Program-made: the position numbers and the translations under genes
Part shown: positions 10,638 through 19,576 of the stretch, piece by piece
How positions within the stretch are numbered: position 1 is the stretch's first letter
How the letters are laid out: each line of letters opens with the position of its first letter
The notes under the pieces: generated by a model
Seen by the model: only the letters and a program-made list of their open reading frames with translations
The model's database searches: none
What the model was told of the DNA's origin: nothing
Assembly (NCBI GenBank): GCA_003427395.1
Contig: BFEA01000083.1
Span: 1,434,752-1,461,457, forward strand
Direction of reading: 5' to 3'
DNA length: 26,706 nucleotides
Origin: Chara braunii
Lineage: Eukaryota > Streptophyta > Charophyceae > Charales > Characeae

Positions 10638-11018
10638 GCTCTTCCTCCCTCCCCCTCCCTCCCCTCCCTCCCCTCCCTCCCCTCCGTTCCCCCCTCCCCC
10701 TTGTGCCTTACCCCCAAAAAGTGATGTGGAATCAGCTCCGAGGTCCTGAACTACCACTCCACAAAATTCTTCCTCTTCCACCATCTCCTCCTCCACCTCC
10801 TCTTCATCCTCCTCTTTCTTGTCCTCCTCCTTTCTTCTGCTCCTACTCCTCCTCCTCTTTCTCCTTCTCTACCTCCTCCTCCTCCTCCGTCTTCTTGTCC
10901 TCCTCCTTCTGCTCTTCCTCCTCCTCTCTCCTTCTCCTCCTCCTCCTCCCTCCTCCTCCCTCCTCCTCCTCCTCCTCTTCTTCTTCCTCTTCGTCTTCTT
11001 CTCCTTCTTTGATCTTTT
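10638..11018. repeat. Long polypyrimidine (CTC/CTT) tract, strongly strand-biased
   Basis: Nearly 380 bp of the plus strand is C and T, mostly CTCCTC and CTTCTC units. An 'open frame' of 281 codons (10505-11350) passes through it only because such repeats rarely make stops, and it encodes a Ser/Pro run without any domain. Confidence 0.9.
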
Positions 11019-11254
11019 TTATTAACCATCTCTATTCATTGCCGGTTGATTTTTCTCTCCTCTATTTTCGTCTCTCCTCTTCTTTCCTCCGGTATCTCCT
11101 TCTTTGTCGCCTATATCCTCAGATGAGTACACACCACCTCCACCTCTTCCTGTTTTCTGTTTCGCTTGCTTGCGATCTTCTTGCTTTTCTTCATGGGCTT
11201 TCGTCTCTTTCTTATATGCCCATTTCTTGCCCTCCTTTTTTATCTTCTCGGATA

Positions 11255-11600
11255 CAACTGATCGACTTGATTGATATGGTTGATATCTATTTGATACATC
11301 TCATTAATGTATTTATGAAGCTGATGGGGTTGATGATTTTGGATTGGTAGATTTGATACATCTGACTGACTGATTGATTGATTGAGTGATTGAGTGGGTA
11401 CGGTGATTGATTTGATAAATTTGCCTTTGCCTGATCAATTTGGTGGATTTAGTGATCAATGATAATTGTGATTTTTTGGTTCAATATGGTAGATTACTAG
11501 ATTCAATCTTTAGCCTTTATAGGCTTGATTGGTAGATTTAGTACATTTGATTGATGATTGATAGACCGGTTTGATTGATTTGATTGATGCGGGTAGGAGA
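11255..11600 (+). repeat. Degenerate GATT-rich repeat
   Basis: TTGATTGAT, GATTGATTGATTGAG and related tetra- and pentamers recur across this stretch, densest at 11370-11395 and 11548-11590. The theme returns at 13109-13226 as clear (GATTR)n units. Confidence 0.7.
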
Positions 11601-11610
11601 GACACACAGC

Positions 11611-11611
<1 letters not shown>

Positions 11612-11696
<85 letters not shown>

Positions 11697-11697
11697 N

Positions 11698-11775
<78 letters not shown>
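11612..11775. repeat. (CA)n(GA)n microsatellite with an unresolved base
   Basis: About 47 bp of CA repeat passes directly into about 117 bp of GA repeat. Base 11697 is N, so the length of the GA run is probably an assembly estimate. Confidence 0.95.
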
Positions 11776-11777
<2 letters not shown>

Positions 11778-12153
11778 TGACAGTGATCGCTGTGTCTGTG
11801 GCTTGCTGGTTGTGTTTCAGACTATAGCACATGTTGTTGATGGAGACGAGATCTGATCTGAGTGGCCTTTCCCTGATACATCTACGGCTGCTACTCGATC
11901 AGTCGATGAGCGATCAGTTGATGCCTCTGAAGACCAGAATGAGATGATGATCAGCTTCTGATTCTTCCTCCCGCCCCTATCAACGAGAGGCAGTTTGTGC
12001 GTTGGACAAAGAGTATCTTAGGACGCACTACAGCGGTTTTAGAGCGTTATATATTGATCGTGTTCATTAGCCAATCTCTTGCTACGATAATGTGAACGGG
12101 CTGTCCACTGACTCTTGCTCTCAGGGCTGCGGTTTCTTGATTCAACCCTCGTT
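11776..12153. other. Gene-free stretch
   Basis: Mixed sequence with no motif or long frame that I can support. Confidence 0.4.
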
Positions 12154-12297
12154 CACCTTCTTTACCTTCTCCTCCTTGTTCTTGTTCTTGTTCTTGTTCT
12201 TGTTGTTCTTCTTCTTCCTCCTCCCTCCTCTCTTTTCCTTCATCTTCTTCATCTTCGTATTTTTGTTCTTCTTCTTCGCCTCTCTTCTTTTCTTAAC
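12154..12297. repeat. Polypyrimidine-like (CTT/CTTGTT) tract
   Basis: Units of CTTGTT and CTTCTTCTC dominate the plus strand. The three frames open across it are repeat artefacts. Confidence 0.8.
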
Positions 12298-12480
12298 GCC
12301 CATCAATCTAGAGTATTGAATATTGAGTACTGAGTGAGCGAAGGGCTTAACAGCCGTCATCGCTGCATGCAAGTAGTTGAATTGAATAGCCACTCAGTTT
12401 CCGGGCACAGGCTCACTTGTGAGTAGCCTATTTATAGATTAGGCTAAGGAATTCATGGATTAGTAGACTAATCTATTATA

Positions 12481-12736
12481 TAACTTTGTGACGATATATG
12501 TTTCCTTCCTCTTTTCGTTGCCTCTTTGCCTTTTGACTGTGTGCAAGTGGGTCGATATGACACACGGGGGTGGGGGCAGCCGCCGCTCAACCTACACCTA
12601 CGTGGGCGGCCTTGTACGCAGCAGGTTTTGAACAGGGGGAGTTGCAAGTAAGAAGATAAAAAAATGAATTGATATCTTTCTTGTGTCCTTTTGTTCTTTT
12701 TCGCTTTGGCCCTCTGATAACTTTGTGACGATATAT
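12481..12736 (+). repeat. 19-bp direct repeat pair spaced 237 bp
   Basis: TAACTTTGTGACGATATAT occurs exactly at 12481-12499 and 12718-12736. A shorter relative (GACGATATATAGATTAG) is near 12820. They may be remnants of a duplicated block. No gene is apparent from 12300 to 13100. Confidence 0.7.
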
Positions 12737-13108
12737 ATCCGACGAAACAGTTTGTCACAGCCCCTTGTTTGTTGTCCTCTTCTCTCTCTCTGCCTATGGT
12801 TTACCGGGCAGCTCTGTTTGACGATATATAGATTAGTACCCGAACAATCTATTTTTATGGGTGCGTAGTCTACTCTATAGATCTACTTTCCTCCCCTGAC
12901 TAAGGGGGTGAAGGCCCTGAAGGGTGTATTGCCTAATGAGGAATAGCATTTTTTTTTTCCTGATAAAAGTCGACTGCATCAGTGTAGGCAAATTCTTCTT
13001 GTCCGGATGTCGGGCTAACTAAGAAATAACTCACTGAAAACAGAAATTAGAAACATTAGATCAGATTTGAGGAATAAAAAGTAATCAACCTACATGCTGT
13101 GAATATAT

Positions 13109-13226
13109 TAGATTAGATTGGATGAGATTGGATTGGATTGGATTAGATTGGATTGGATTAGATTGGATTAGTAGATTAGATTCGATTTGATCCGATTTGA
13201 TCCGATTCGATTCAAGTCGATTAGAT
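13109..13226 (+). repeat. (GATTR)n pentanucleotide-type repeat upstream of the M41 gene
   Basis: Units GATTA and GATTG alternate for about 90 bp and then grade into GATTTGATCC and GATTCGATTC. The array ends about 13 bp before the possible TATA box of the gene at 13496, so it sits in the probable promoter region. Confidence 0.85.
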
Positions 13227-13238
13227 GTACAGATTGTT

Positions 13239-13249
13239 CTATATATAGG
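13239..13249 (+). promoter_or_regulatory. Possible TATA box of the M41 peptidase gene
   Basis: CTATATATAGG is a good TATA-like match about 247 bp before the chosen ATG. It would leave a 5' leader of roughly 220 bases with a C-rich tract at 13405-13438. Nothing else supports it directly. Confidence 0.35.
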
Positions 13250-13495
13250 ATATGGGTAACAGGACCTACCTGTATTGGGAAATTTTTGCTGTTGCATGCC
13301 CTACTGCTTATACACTCTACAACTGTGCAACCAGTCAAAATCTGTCAGAGAACAATCTGCTTTTCAGGGAGGAGAAAAGGGGTGTAGAAGCAGCTCTTCC
13401 CTATCCCCCCCTCCCCCTCCCCCTCCCCTACCCACCCCGAGGAAGAAGCAGAAAGGTAGTCGAAGAAGATTCACCTGTTGCTTGTGGCGAAAAAA

Positions 13496-16015
13496 ATGGT
13501 TTTTTTTCGAAGCACTGGTGCTGCTCTTGCGGTAGGTCATGTATCATCATTGTATGGATGGGAGTGGACTCAATGCTTGGCCATCCGGCATATTAGTAGT
13601 CGTGGTGGGGGACCACCACATGCCTGCCTGTCCCCTTTAAGGAATCTGCAGAGGTCGGTATGTTGCAGCCACAATCTCCCAATTTACATGACAAGAACAA
13701 ATACGAGAAACACCATTGTTTCTTATGCGCGTGGAGGTAACGATGACCATTCCCAATCTGTGAGGTTTTCTGTTGCAGTAGATGAGAGTGCCCCAACTCT
13801 TCCTTGTTCTTCTACTCCCCCTCTCTTGGGACCAGGAAATCTCCGCATGCATGTGGCGTGCTGTTACAATTATAGAAGAAGAATAATCCGATTGTCAACC
13901 AGATCCTCAATCCGACCCTCGGTCCGATCCTCAATCAAATTGTCAATCGGATCATCAACTCGATTGGAAGTCCGATCGGCAGTCGAATCGTCGGTTGGGT
14001 CATCAATGCGATTGTCAGTTGGACCGTCAACCCGATCATCAACCGGACTGTCAATCCAACCCTTGATCCGATCCTCAATCCAATCGTCAATCCGCCGATC
14101 ATCAAGTCAATCATCAATCCGATCGTCAGTCGGATCGGCAGTCGAATCGGAAGTTGGATCATCAATGCGATTGTCAGTTGGACTGTCAACGCGATCGTCA
14201 ACTGGGTCGTCAACCCGATCATCAAACCGATTGTCAATCAGACCCTTGATCCGATCCTCTATCCGAGCCTTGCTGCCCCGGTTAATGGAAGGCCGGTCAT
14301 GCAAGCAATGGTTAGCAGAAGAGGCTATTACAGCACAGCTAGACCTGCATCGATGGATTGATAAGCAGCGGCAGTCAATCTGTGTCAGAGCAAGCGAGAT
14401 AAGGGAAGATCAACAACAGCAGCAACAATCAGATGCTCAATTGCCATCATCATCATCATCCTCATTGTCGATATCATCAATGTCATCATTGTCGTCATTG
14501 TCGTCAACGTCACCATCGTCATACCCGGATGTCAAACGATGGCGGCCGGTTTCCAAGCGAGAGGAGTGGGGGGCTTACAAGATGGCCATTGCCACAGGAG
14601 ACACGTCAGCTGCGCTTTCTGCCTTGGAGTCTCTGGAAGAAGCTCTGAACACTTATGAATCGGGGACATATGGAGTCCCATCTCCTGCCCAGTCGAGCAC
14701 TCCCTTGTCTTCTCGATCCTCGATGTCAGCTTCAACATCACCAGACTCGTCTCGTTGCGAAGGCGAAGGAGGAGAAGTGGAATTTTCTGACCAGGAGTCC
14801 TCTTCCTCTTCTTCCTCCTCTTTGTTTGAAGATAGGCAAAGCTATGGATCGGAGTCAGAATCTGCATTTTCATCTTCGAGAGGCAGCAATGTATTGTCTC
14901 CATCTGTTCATGATATCTTGTCAAACTCTGAGTCTGACATGCAGCTGCTGTCAGCATCTGAACCTGACCTCTCATTTTTGTCAGCTGTCGGTGGGAGAAA
15001 CCTGGATGCAGAGGTGGAGGAGGTTGAGGAGGAGGTGGAGGAGAGTGATGGATGGATGAAGGAAAGCAGGAGTGAGTGGGTGAACAAGAAACAGTATCTA
15101 ACTTCAGTGTTTCCAGAAATCAAGTCAGACTGCATTCTGTTGCTTGACACGTGTCTAAGCACACCCGATATCAGGTTGGTTATCTCAGCTTATGACTGGC
15201 TACAGAAGAGGAAAATTCTTTCCAATTTCGGAAAGGAGAAGCTGTCAGCCGCAGGCCCATCTGACCTGCCCGAAATGATCACGCCATCTGTCTTGAAATC
15301 GGTGACGGGGATGGATGTCTCTTGTCTTGCGCCACAGAAGTGGGGAGTGTCAGGGTCTTCAGCGATCGTACTTGCTGTCGCCCTCGCCGCCTTCTCCGCC
15401 GCTGAAGACGCTACCCTCCTTGTGCGCCCGATTGCGGTACTGTTGATGTGTGTTGGAATTGCAGACAGTGTGTGGCTTGGTGGCCGGCTCTTCAGCTCCC
15501 TGGCAAGCTCCTTTTGGAAACCTTACCGGAAACGGGTGATGGTCCATGAAGCGGGTCACACCGTTGTTGCATATTTGTTGGGGTGCCCGATTCGCGGTGT
15601 CGTTCTCGACCCATGGCAGGCTATGAACATGGGTATTCAAGGCCAGGCGGGGACACAATTCTGGGATTCTACCCTGGAAGAAGAGCTGCGGTCTGGAAAA
15701 TTGTCGGCGGCGTCGTTAGATCGTTACTCCATGGTTCTGTTTGCCGGGATCGCTGCAGAGGCTATGGTTTTTGGCCAAGCAAGTGGCGGTGAAAGCGACG
15801 AAAACATGTTCAAAGCCATCATCAAGCAACTCCAACCTGCATGGTCTGCTGCAAAAATGTCGAATCAAGCTCGCAGGGCTATTGCAAAGTCCTTTCTATT
15901 ACTCAAAGCTAACAGAAAGGCACTCATCGCTGTCGTTGACGCCTTGGAGGAGGAGGGCGGGAGGATGTCAGCCATAGCTATGGCTGTTGAGAATGCGCTA
16001 TCGCCGGTGTCATGA
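13496..16015 (+). CDS. FtsH-like membrane M41 metallopeptidase without AAA domain, probably plastid
   Basis: The 839-residue frame starts at the first ATG; an upstream TTG at 13478 is not a plausible eukaryotic start. The C-terminal 230 residues match M41 (FtsH) peptidases. Two hydrophobic segments (about 617-637 and 643-663) precede HEAGH at 684-688, and a distal GGESDENMF places Asp768 as the likely third zinc ligand after the AAEAMVFG stretch. The AAA ATPase module that precedes the protease in true FtsH is absent. This fits the short plant and cyanobacterial FtsH-like family that includes Arabidopsis VIR3-type chloroplast proteins. The Ser/Arg-rich, acid-poor N-terminus is compatible with a transit peptide. 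Oddities: a 12-bp-repeat-encoded Ser/Arg tract (134-261), poly-Ser runs, and an acidic Glu/Val stretch (about 508-518). These make the protein more than twice the family's usual length, as I recall it. Conserved-looking sequence resumes near W349 and again at about 529. No intron is needed, but one hidden in the N-terminal half cannot be excluded. Confidence 0.8.
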   Translation: MVFFRSTGAALAVGHVSSLYGWEWTQCLAIRHISSRGGGPPHACLSPLRNLQRSVCCSHNLPIYMTRTNTRNTIVSYARGGNDDHSQSVRFSVAVDESAPTLPCSSTPPLLGPGNLRMHVACCYNYRRRIIRLSTRSSIRPSVRSSIKLSIGSSTRLEVRSAVESSVGSSMRLSVGPSTRSSTGLSIQPLIRSSIQSSIRRSSSQSSIRSSVGSAVESEVGSSMRLSVGLSTRSSTGSSTRSSNRLSIRPLIRSSIRALLPRLMEGRSCKQWLAEEAITAQLDLHRWIDKQRQSICVRASEIREDQQQQQQSDAQLPSSSSSSLSISSMSSLSSLSSTSPSSYPDVKRWRPVSKREEWGAYKMAIATGDTSAALSALESLEEALNTYESGTYGVPSPAQSSTPLSSRSSMSASTSPDSSRCEGEGGEVEFSDQESSSSSSSSLFEDRQSYGSESESAFSSSRGSNVLSPSVHDILSNSESDMQLLSASEPDLSFLSAVGGRNLDAEVEEVEEEVEESDGWMKESRSEWVNKKQYLTSVFPEIKSDCILLLDTCLSTPDIRLVISAYDWLQKRKILSNFGKEKLSAAGPSDLPEMITPSVLKSVTGMDVSCLAPQKWGVSGSSAIVLAVALAAFSAAEDATLLVRPIAVLLMCVGIADSVWLGGRLFSSLASSFWKPYRKRVMVHEAGHTVVAYLLGCPIRGVVLDPWQAMNMGIQGQAGTQFWDSTLEEELRSGKLSAASLDRYSMVLFAGIAAEAMVFGQASGGESDENMFKAIIKQLQPAWSAAKMSNQARRAIAKSFLLLKANRKALIAVVDALEEEGGRMSAIAMAVENALSPVS
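13890..14280 (+). repeat. Coding minisatellite: 12-bp units encoding Ser-Ser-x-Arg, inside a 159-bp higher-order repeat
   Basis: Units such as CGATCGTCAATC drift around a 12-bp period, giving a four-residue protein period (SSIR, SSVR, SSTR, LSIG). GATCGGCAGTCGAATCG recurs at 13974 and 14133, and flanking residues (SAVES.VGSSMRLSVG.STRSSTG) repeat with it, so a 159-bp block was duplicated. The array lies in frame in the M41 gene. The opposite strand is also open and would read acidic DRIDD-like units, which I take as a consequence of the repeat. Confidence 0.85.
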
Positions 16016-16038
16016 TGAAGGCACAACTGGAAAACATA

Positions 16039-16044
16039 AATAAA
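16039..16044 (+). promoter_or_regulatory. Possible polyadenylation signal (AATAAA)
   Basis: AATAAA lies 23 bases after the TGA of the M41 gene in an A/T-rich stretch. It is the usual kind of near-upstream element but rather close to the stop. Confidence 0.4.
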
Positions 16045-16316
16045 TTATTCTAGAGTTCAACAAGGTCTGTGTTGCTCGTGCTGAGTTGGACTTCTGAGTG
16101 CGGCTTAGTTGTCTGGATCCCTATGTAGAATCTGGATAGTTATTTAGATGAATATATGGATCTCGATGGTCATCCAGATGCGTGAGCGCCCATAGGAGGA
16201 AGGGGATGTCGAATCTATGGTGCTTGTTTTTTTCTTTTCTTTTTTTAATTAGTATTCTACTATTCTCATGATAGGTTTGGAGAAGTCGATAGGACAGATT
16301 AGTGGTAGTAGTACTT

Positions 16317-16650
16317 GTGGAGGAATAATGATGAGCACAAAGTGTCTTGAAGGGGTAGCCCCTAACATCATGTTTTTTCGGTTGTTTTCTTTTTTTTTAG
16401 AGGGGGGGGGGGGGGGGGGGGTTGGTGTGGATTTTAGGGGGTAGTCCCTAACAGCAGTTCTTGTATAGCTTTTGGTGGAGAAATAATGATGAGCAGAAAG
16501 TTTTTTTTTTTTTCAAAGATAAAAATTGAAGGGGTGACCTTTGACATTACTCATTTTTCCTTTATGGAAATTTTAAGGCGCAGTGTCTTGCATTGGTGTA
16601 GGTGGAGGAATAATGATGAGCAGAAAATCTTTTTTTTTTCACTTCTTTTT
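16317..16650 (+). repeat. Three degenerate direct repeats downstream of the M41 gene
   Basis: GGAATAATGATGAGCAC/GAAA occurs near 16321, 16479 and 16607. Each is followed by a T-rich run and then a short 'GGGGTAGCCCCTAACA'-type phrase that drifts between copies. Spacing is about 155 and 127 bp. Frames here are artefacts. Confidence 0.65.
16402..16421 (+). repeat. Run of 20 G
   Basis: An uninterrupted G20 run lies within the repeat copies above. Such runs can form quadruplexes and are also prone to length errors in assembly. Confidence 0.9.
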
Positions 16651-16889
16651 TCCAAAGGTTGCATGTGAAGGGTTATTCCTGAACATACCCTCCTTGAGCT
16701 CTTTTCCTTTATTTGTTGAAAATTTAAGGGCTAGACGCTCACATTACTCAACAGGACTCGAACTCTTGTTAACTAATGACTGACCATTCTCGGTGATGCC
16801 ATGTAGCCAGCCACAAGGCAGGTAACCCGGAAGGAATGAAGAAGCGGACAAGGAGAACGAAGACGCAGAAGAAGACAAAGAGAATGAAG

Positions 16890-16937
16890 GAGAGGAGGAG
16901 GAGGAGGAGGNGGAGGAGGAGGAGGAGGAGGAGGAGA
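16890..16937 (+). repeat. (GGA)n microsatellite with an unresolved base
   Basis: GGA/GAG triplets run across an N at 16911. The flanks are purine-rich on the plus strand for about 80 bp, so the true length is uncertain. Confidence 0.9.
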
Positions 16938-17150
16938 AACAAATGAGTTTCTCTTTCTTCTTCTCTTTTTGTCCGTTGTCCTGTTCTGAGATGATGTCAT
17001 GGTGGAAACTTGGATAGATGTGTGTATTACCCTTGCACTATGGGGAATATGATCTTCTCTGGTGCCAAGCAGATAGACTTTTATTATCGCTAATAGGTTC
17101 CTCTTAACACTCTCTCTTCTGCAAAGGAGGAAGACTACGAAGATGACAAC

Positions 17151-17266
17151 GAAGAAGAAGAAGAAGAAGAAGAAGAAGAATAAGAAGAAGAAGAAGAAAA
17201 ACGAGGAGGAGGAGAAGGTAGAAGAAGAAGAAGAAGAAGAAGAAGAAGAAGAAGAAGAAGAAGAAA
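17151..17266 (+). repeat. (GAA)n microsatellite with interruptions
   Basis: Two GAA blocks are separated by an A-rich and GGA segment near 17196-17220. All plus-strand purines. The Lys/Glu frame across it is an artefact. Confidence 0.95.
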
Positions 17267-17734
17267 ATAAGAAGTTAGTTGCTTTTTCCTATCAGTTTGA
17301 CTGTTTACCTACTGTTTTTCAAGATTCTATTAAAAGAGCATGACCAGAAGTGAAAGATGAATGATTTGCATCAATACCTATGCTTGTGATTTCACTTCGT
17401 TGAAACTCTAAGAGTCTATACAGTGTGCATCGTACACTTTTTCCTCTCTAAGTGGCATGCACCTGCTGCAATTGTAAACCAGGTTCATGATTAGTGCAGC
17501 ACAAGTATCAGAAGTCTGAGGCAATTGAACTTAGATGTTGCTAAACAAGCATGAACCTGACCCGAAATGAAACCAGATACATGCTTAGTGTTGCACAATT
17601 CCTTGGCGCTGGTTCTCTCATTTCCTCCACGAATCATCATAAACCATCCATAAAGCAAGAAAATTAGAGATAGGCAAGATAGTAAAAAAGGCAAGGTTGG
17701 CCACATCTGTGTGGGATTTGTGTGTGTGTTTGTC

Positions 17735-17741
<7 letters not shown>
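17267..17741. other. Gene-free stretch
   Basis: Mixed sequence between two microsatellites, without motifs or a supported frame. Confidence 0.4.

Positions 17742-17812
<71 letters not shown>
17742..17812. repeat. (GT)n microsatellite
   Basis: About 35 pure GT units, with shorter interrupted GT runs on the 5' side from 17719. Confidence 0.95.
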
Positions 17813-17816
<4 letters not shown>

Positions 17817-17912
17817 CGCCTATATGTATCTGTGTGGCCTCATACGTGCAGCTGTGTGCCAAGCGAGAATGCGCTTGCGCGTGTGACCGCCAACACTAAT
17901 CGAAACCCCACC

Positions 17913-18022
17913 TATTATCTTCTCCCGAATAGAACTTATGGTCATTATAGGTGTGCATTTGGGCAACTCTCAGTCTAGATACAACAATGATGACAGTACA
18001 TTCTGATCGGCTGAAGACAGTA
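17913..18022 (-). mobile_element. MITE-like inverted-repeat element, copy 3 (reversed)
   Basis: Bounded by TA, this 110-bp copy begins TATTATCTTCTCCCGAATAG on the plus strand. Its reverse complement begins TACTGTCTTCAGCCGAT, so the ends are inverted repeats of about 20 bp with several mismatches. On the minus strand it carries TTGTATCTAGACTGAGAGTT, matching the core of copies 1 and 2 in opposite orientation. Confidence 0.7.
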
Positions 18023-18490
18023 GGGGCAGGGCAAACTAATATGGAAGAACATACACAGCAGGGAGTTACTGGCATCATCATCACCAATCACCCAGTCCAA
18101 ACAACGAAACCATGTGCTCGAAAAGGCTGCCAGCCTTGTTAGTCATTAGCTCACTCAGCAGGCAACATGCAAACGAGAAAGGCACCCCTCACGATGCCCA
18201 GCCACTAAAAGGGGAATACGACACAGGCCTGCAGGCCCCCAAAACCATTAGCTGTTATGATCCTGGTATCTAACAGTGCAAAATATCAAAGAAAGAGAAT
18301 GTCGTTCAGTTGCGACTGAAATGAAAGAGATTGGGAAGAGAAATAAACAAAGAAGGCAGAAGAAATGAGAATGGAAGAAGAGGAAGACGAAGCTGAACAC
18401 AAGCAAGAACCAATATCACTTCTCCCTCGTCTTGCCACCAATTCCCTTCTGCAGCATCTCCCTCGACATCTTATTAATAATAATAATCAA
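18023..18490. other. Gene-free flank of the LTR element
   Basis: No supported gene. The last bases before the LTR are an ATA/ATC-rich run ending ATCAA. If intact, these would include the target-site duplication of the LTR element. Confidence 0.4.
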
Positions 18491-18739
18491 TGCATTGAGC
18501 CACACTGCTCGCCACGTTGAGCACAAGTGTACATTGAGAGACCACACGGAATCCACATCGAAGACCAGAGATGCAAAGTCCAGATTAGCGCAGCTTAGAA
18601 ATTCCAACGAATTATCATAGTGAACAGTTTCTGAGTTCCAGTCACCAAACGCTCAACAGCGCAGAGTTCAGCAACCCATATCCAGCATCCTCTCTCTGTT
18701 CCTCTCTTCTTATCTCTCTCTGCCTATCTCATGCATGTG

Positions 18740-18741
<2 letters not shown>

Positions 18742-18819
<78 letters not shown>
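18742..18819. repeat. (CT)n microsatellite in LTR, first block
   Basis: About 39 CT units, ending directly in the adapter junction. Confidence 0.95.
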
Positions 18820-18824
<5 letters not shown>

Positions 18825-18854
18825 TATACACATCTAGATGTGTATAAGAGACAG
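18820..18854. other. Nextera transposon-end junction (assembly artefact)
   Basis: The second 19 bases are exactly AGATGTGTATAAGAGACAG, the transposase mosaic end. The 16 bases before them are the 3' part of its reverse complement; the first three expected bases are replaced by CT repeat. Head-to-head mosaic ends are the junction adapter of mate-pair libraries, not genomic DNA. Confidence 0.97.
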
Positions 18855-19097
18855 GCTCCATACTGCTCGCCACGTTGAGCACAAGTGTACATTGAGAGAC
18901 CACACGGAATCCACATCGAAGACCAGAGATGCAAAGTCCAGATTAGCGCAGCTTAGAAATTCCAACGAATTATCATAGTGAACAGTTTCTGAGTTCCAGT
19001 CACCAAACGCTCAACAGCGCAGAGTTCAGCAACCCATATCCAGCATCCTCTCTCTGTTCCTCTCTTCTTATCTCTCTCTGCCTATCTCATGCATGTG

Positions 19098-19099
<2 letters not shown>

Positions 19100-19167
<68 letters not shown>

Positions 19168-19183
19168 TTCTCTCTTTCATGTG

Positions 19184-19267
<84 letters not shown>
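19100..19267. repeat. (CT)n microsatellite in LTR, second block
   Basis: CT runs at 19100-19159 and 19186-19267 are separated by TTTCTC units and a repeated CATGTGCCC phrase. The element's other LTR has only a short CT stretch at the same place (24431-24462), so the run expanded here or is inflated by assembly. Confidence 0.9.
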
Positions 19268-19270
<3 letters not shown>

Positions 19271-19576
19271 CCCTAGAAGATCTTGACTTTGGATACATCC
19301 GCTACTACTCAGCTCTACCTCCCACTACTAGCTGTGCGGCTGTGGGCGCCTTCCTCCCTTAGCACAGCGCTGCCCAGCCAGGGCTCTAGCGCATGCTACT
19401 CGCAAGCACCCAACAGCACTTCCACACTTCTTGCGAATGAGCAATCTGTCTGAAATGTGGTTGGTCAGTCCTTATATTGACTTGGACTGAGCTTTGACTC
19501 GTTCCAGCCTCTGCTTCCCTTGGTTGACTTGAACCTGGTACCGGCTGCCCGCTGCCTGTTTGCTTCAGAATGTTCT

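Larger units (their letters stand above)
18491..19574 (-). repeat. 3' LTR of the minus-strand element, artificially duplicated
   Basis: It begins TGCATTGAGCC (plus strand), as does the other LTR at 24177, and shares sequence up to TGCTTCAGAATGTT at its inner end. The part after the first CT microsatellite (from about 18857) repeats about 250 bp of the first part without visible differences. The two are separated by a sequencing-adapter junction, so the real LTR probably has only one such block. Confidence 0.8.

Noticed and set aside
10505-11350. 281-codon plus-strand frame, Ser/Pro-rich
   Set aside because: It runs across a polypyrimidine tract that cannot easily make stops; it has no domain and the composition follows the repeat.
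13478-13495. Upstream TTG start for the M41 protein
   Set aside because: Eukaryotic translation would use the ATG at 13496; TTG is not expected as a start.
14107-14304. Acidic minus-strand frame (DRIDD repeats) opposite the M41 gene
   Set aside because: The 12-bp repeat leaves several frames open on both strands; the plus strand is the one joined to a conserved domain.
16740-16830. tRNA-like box B (GTTCGAGTCC on the minus strand)
   Set aside because: The T-stem does not pair properly and no anticodon or acceptor stem could be built; a tRNA-derived SINE remains possible but unsupported.
19068-19362. Arg/Glu and Ser/Leu frames on opposite strands
   Set aside because: Translations of the CT microsatellite inside the LTR.
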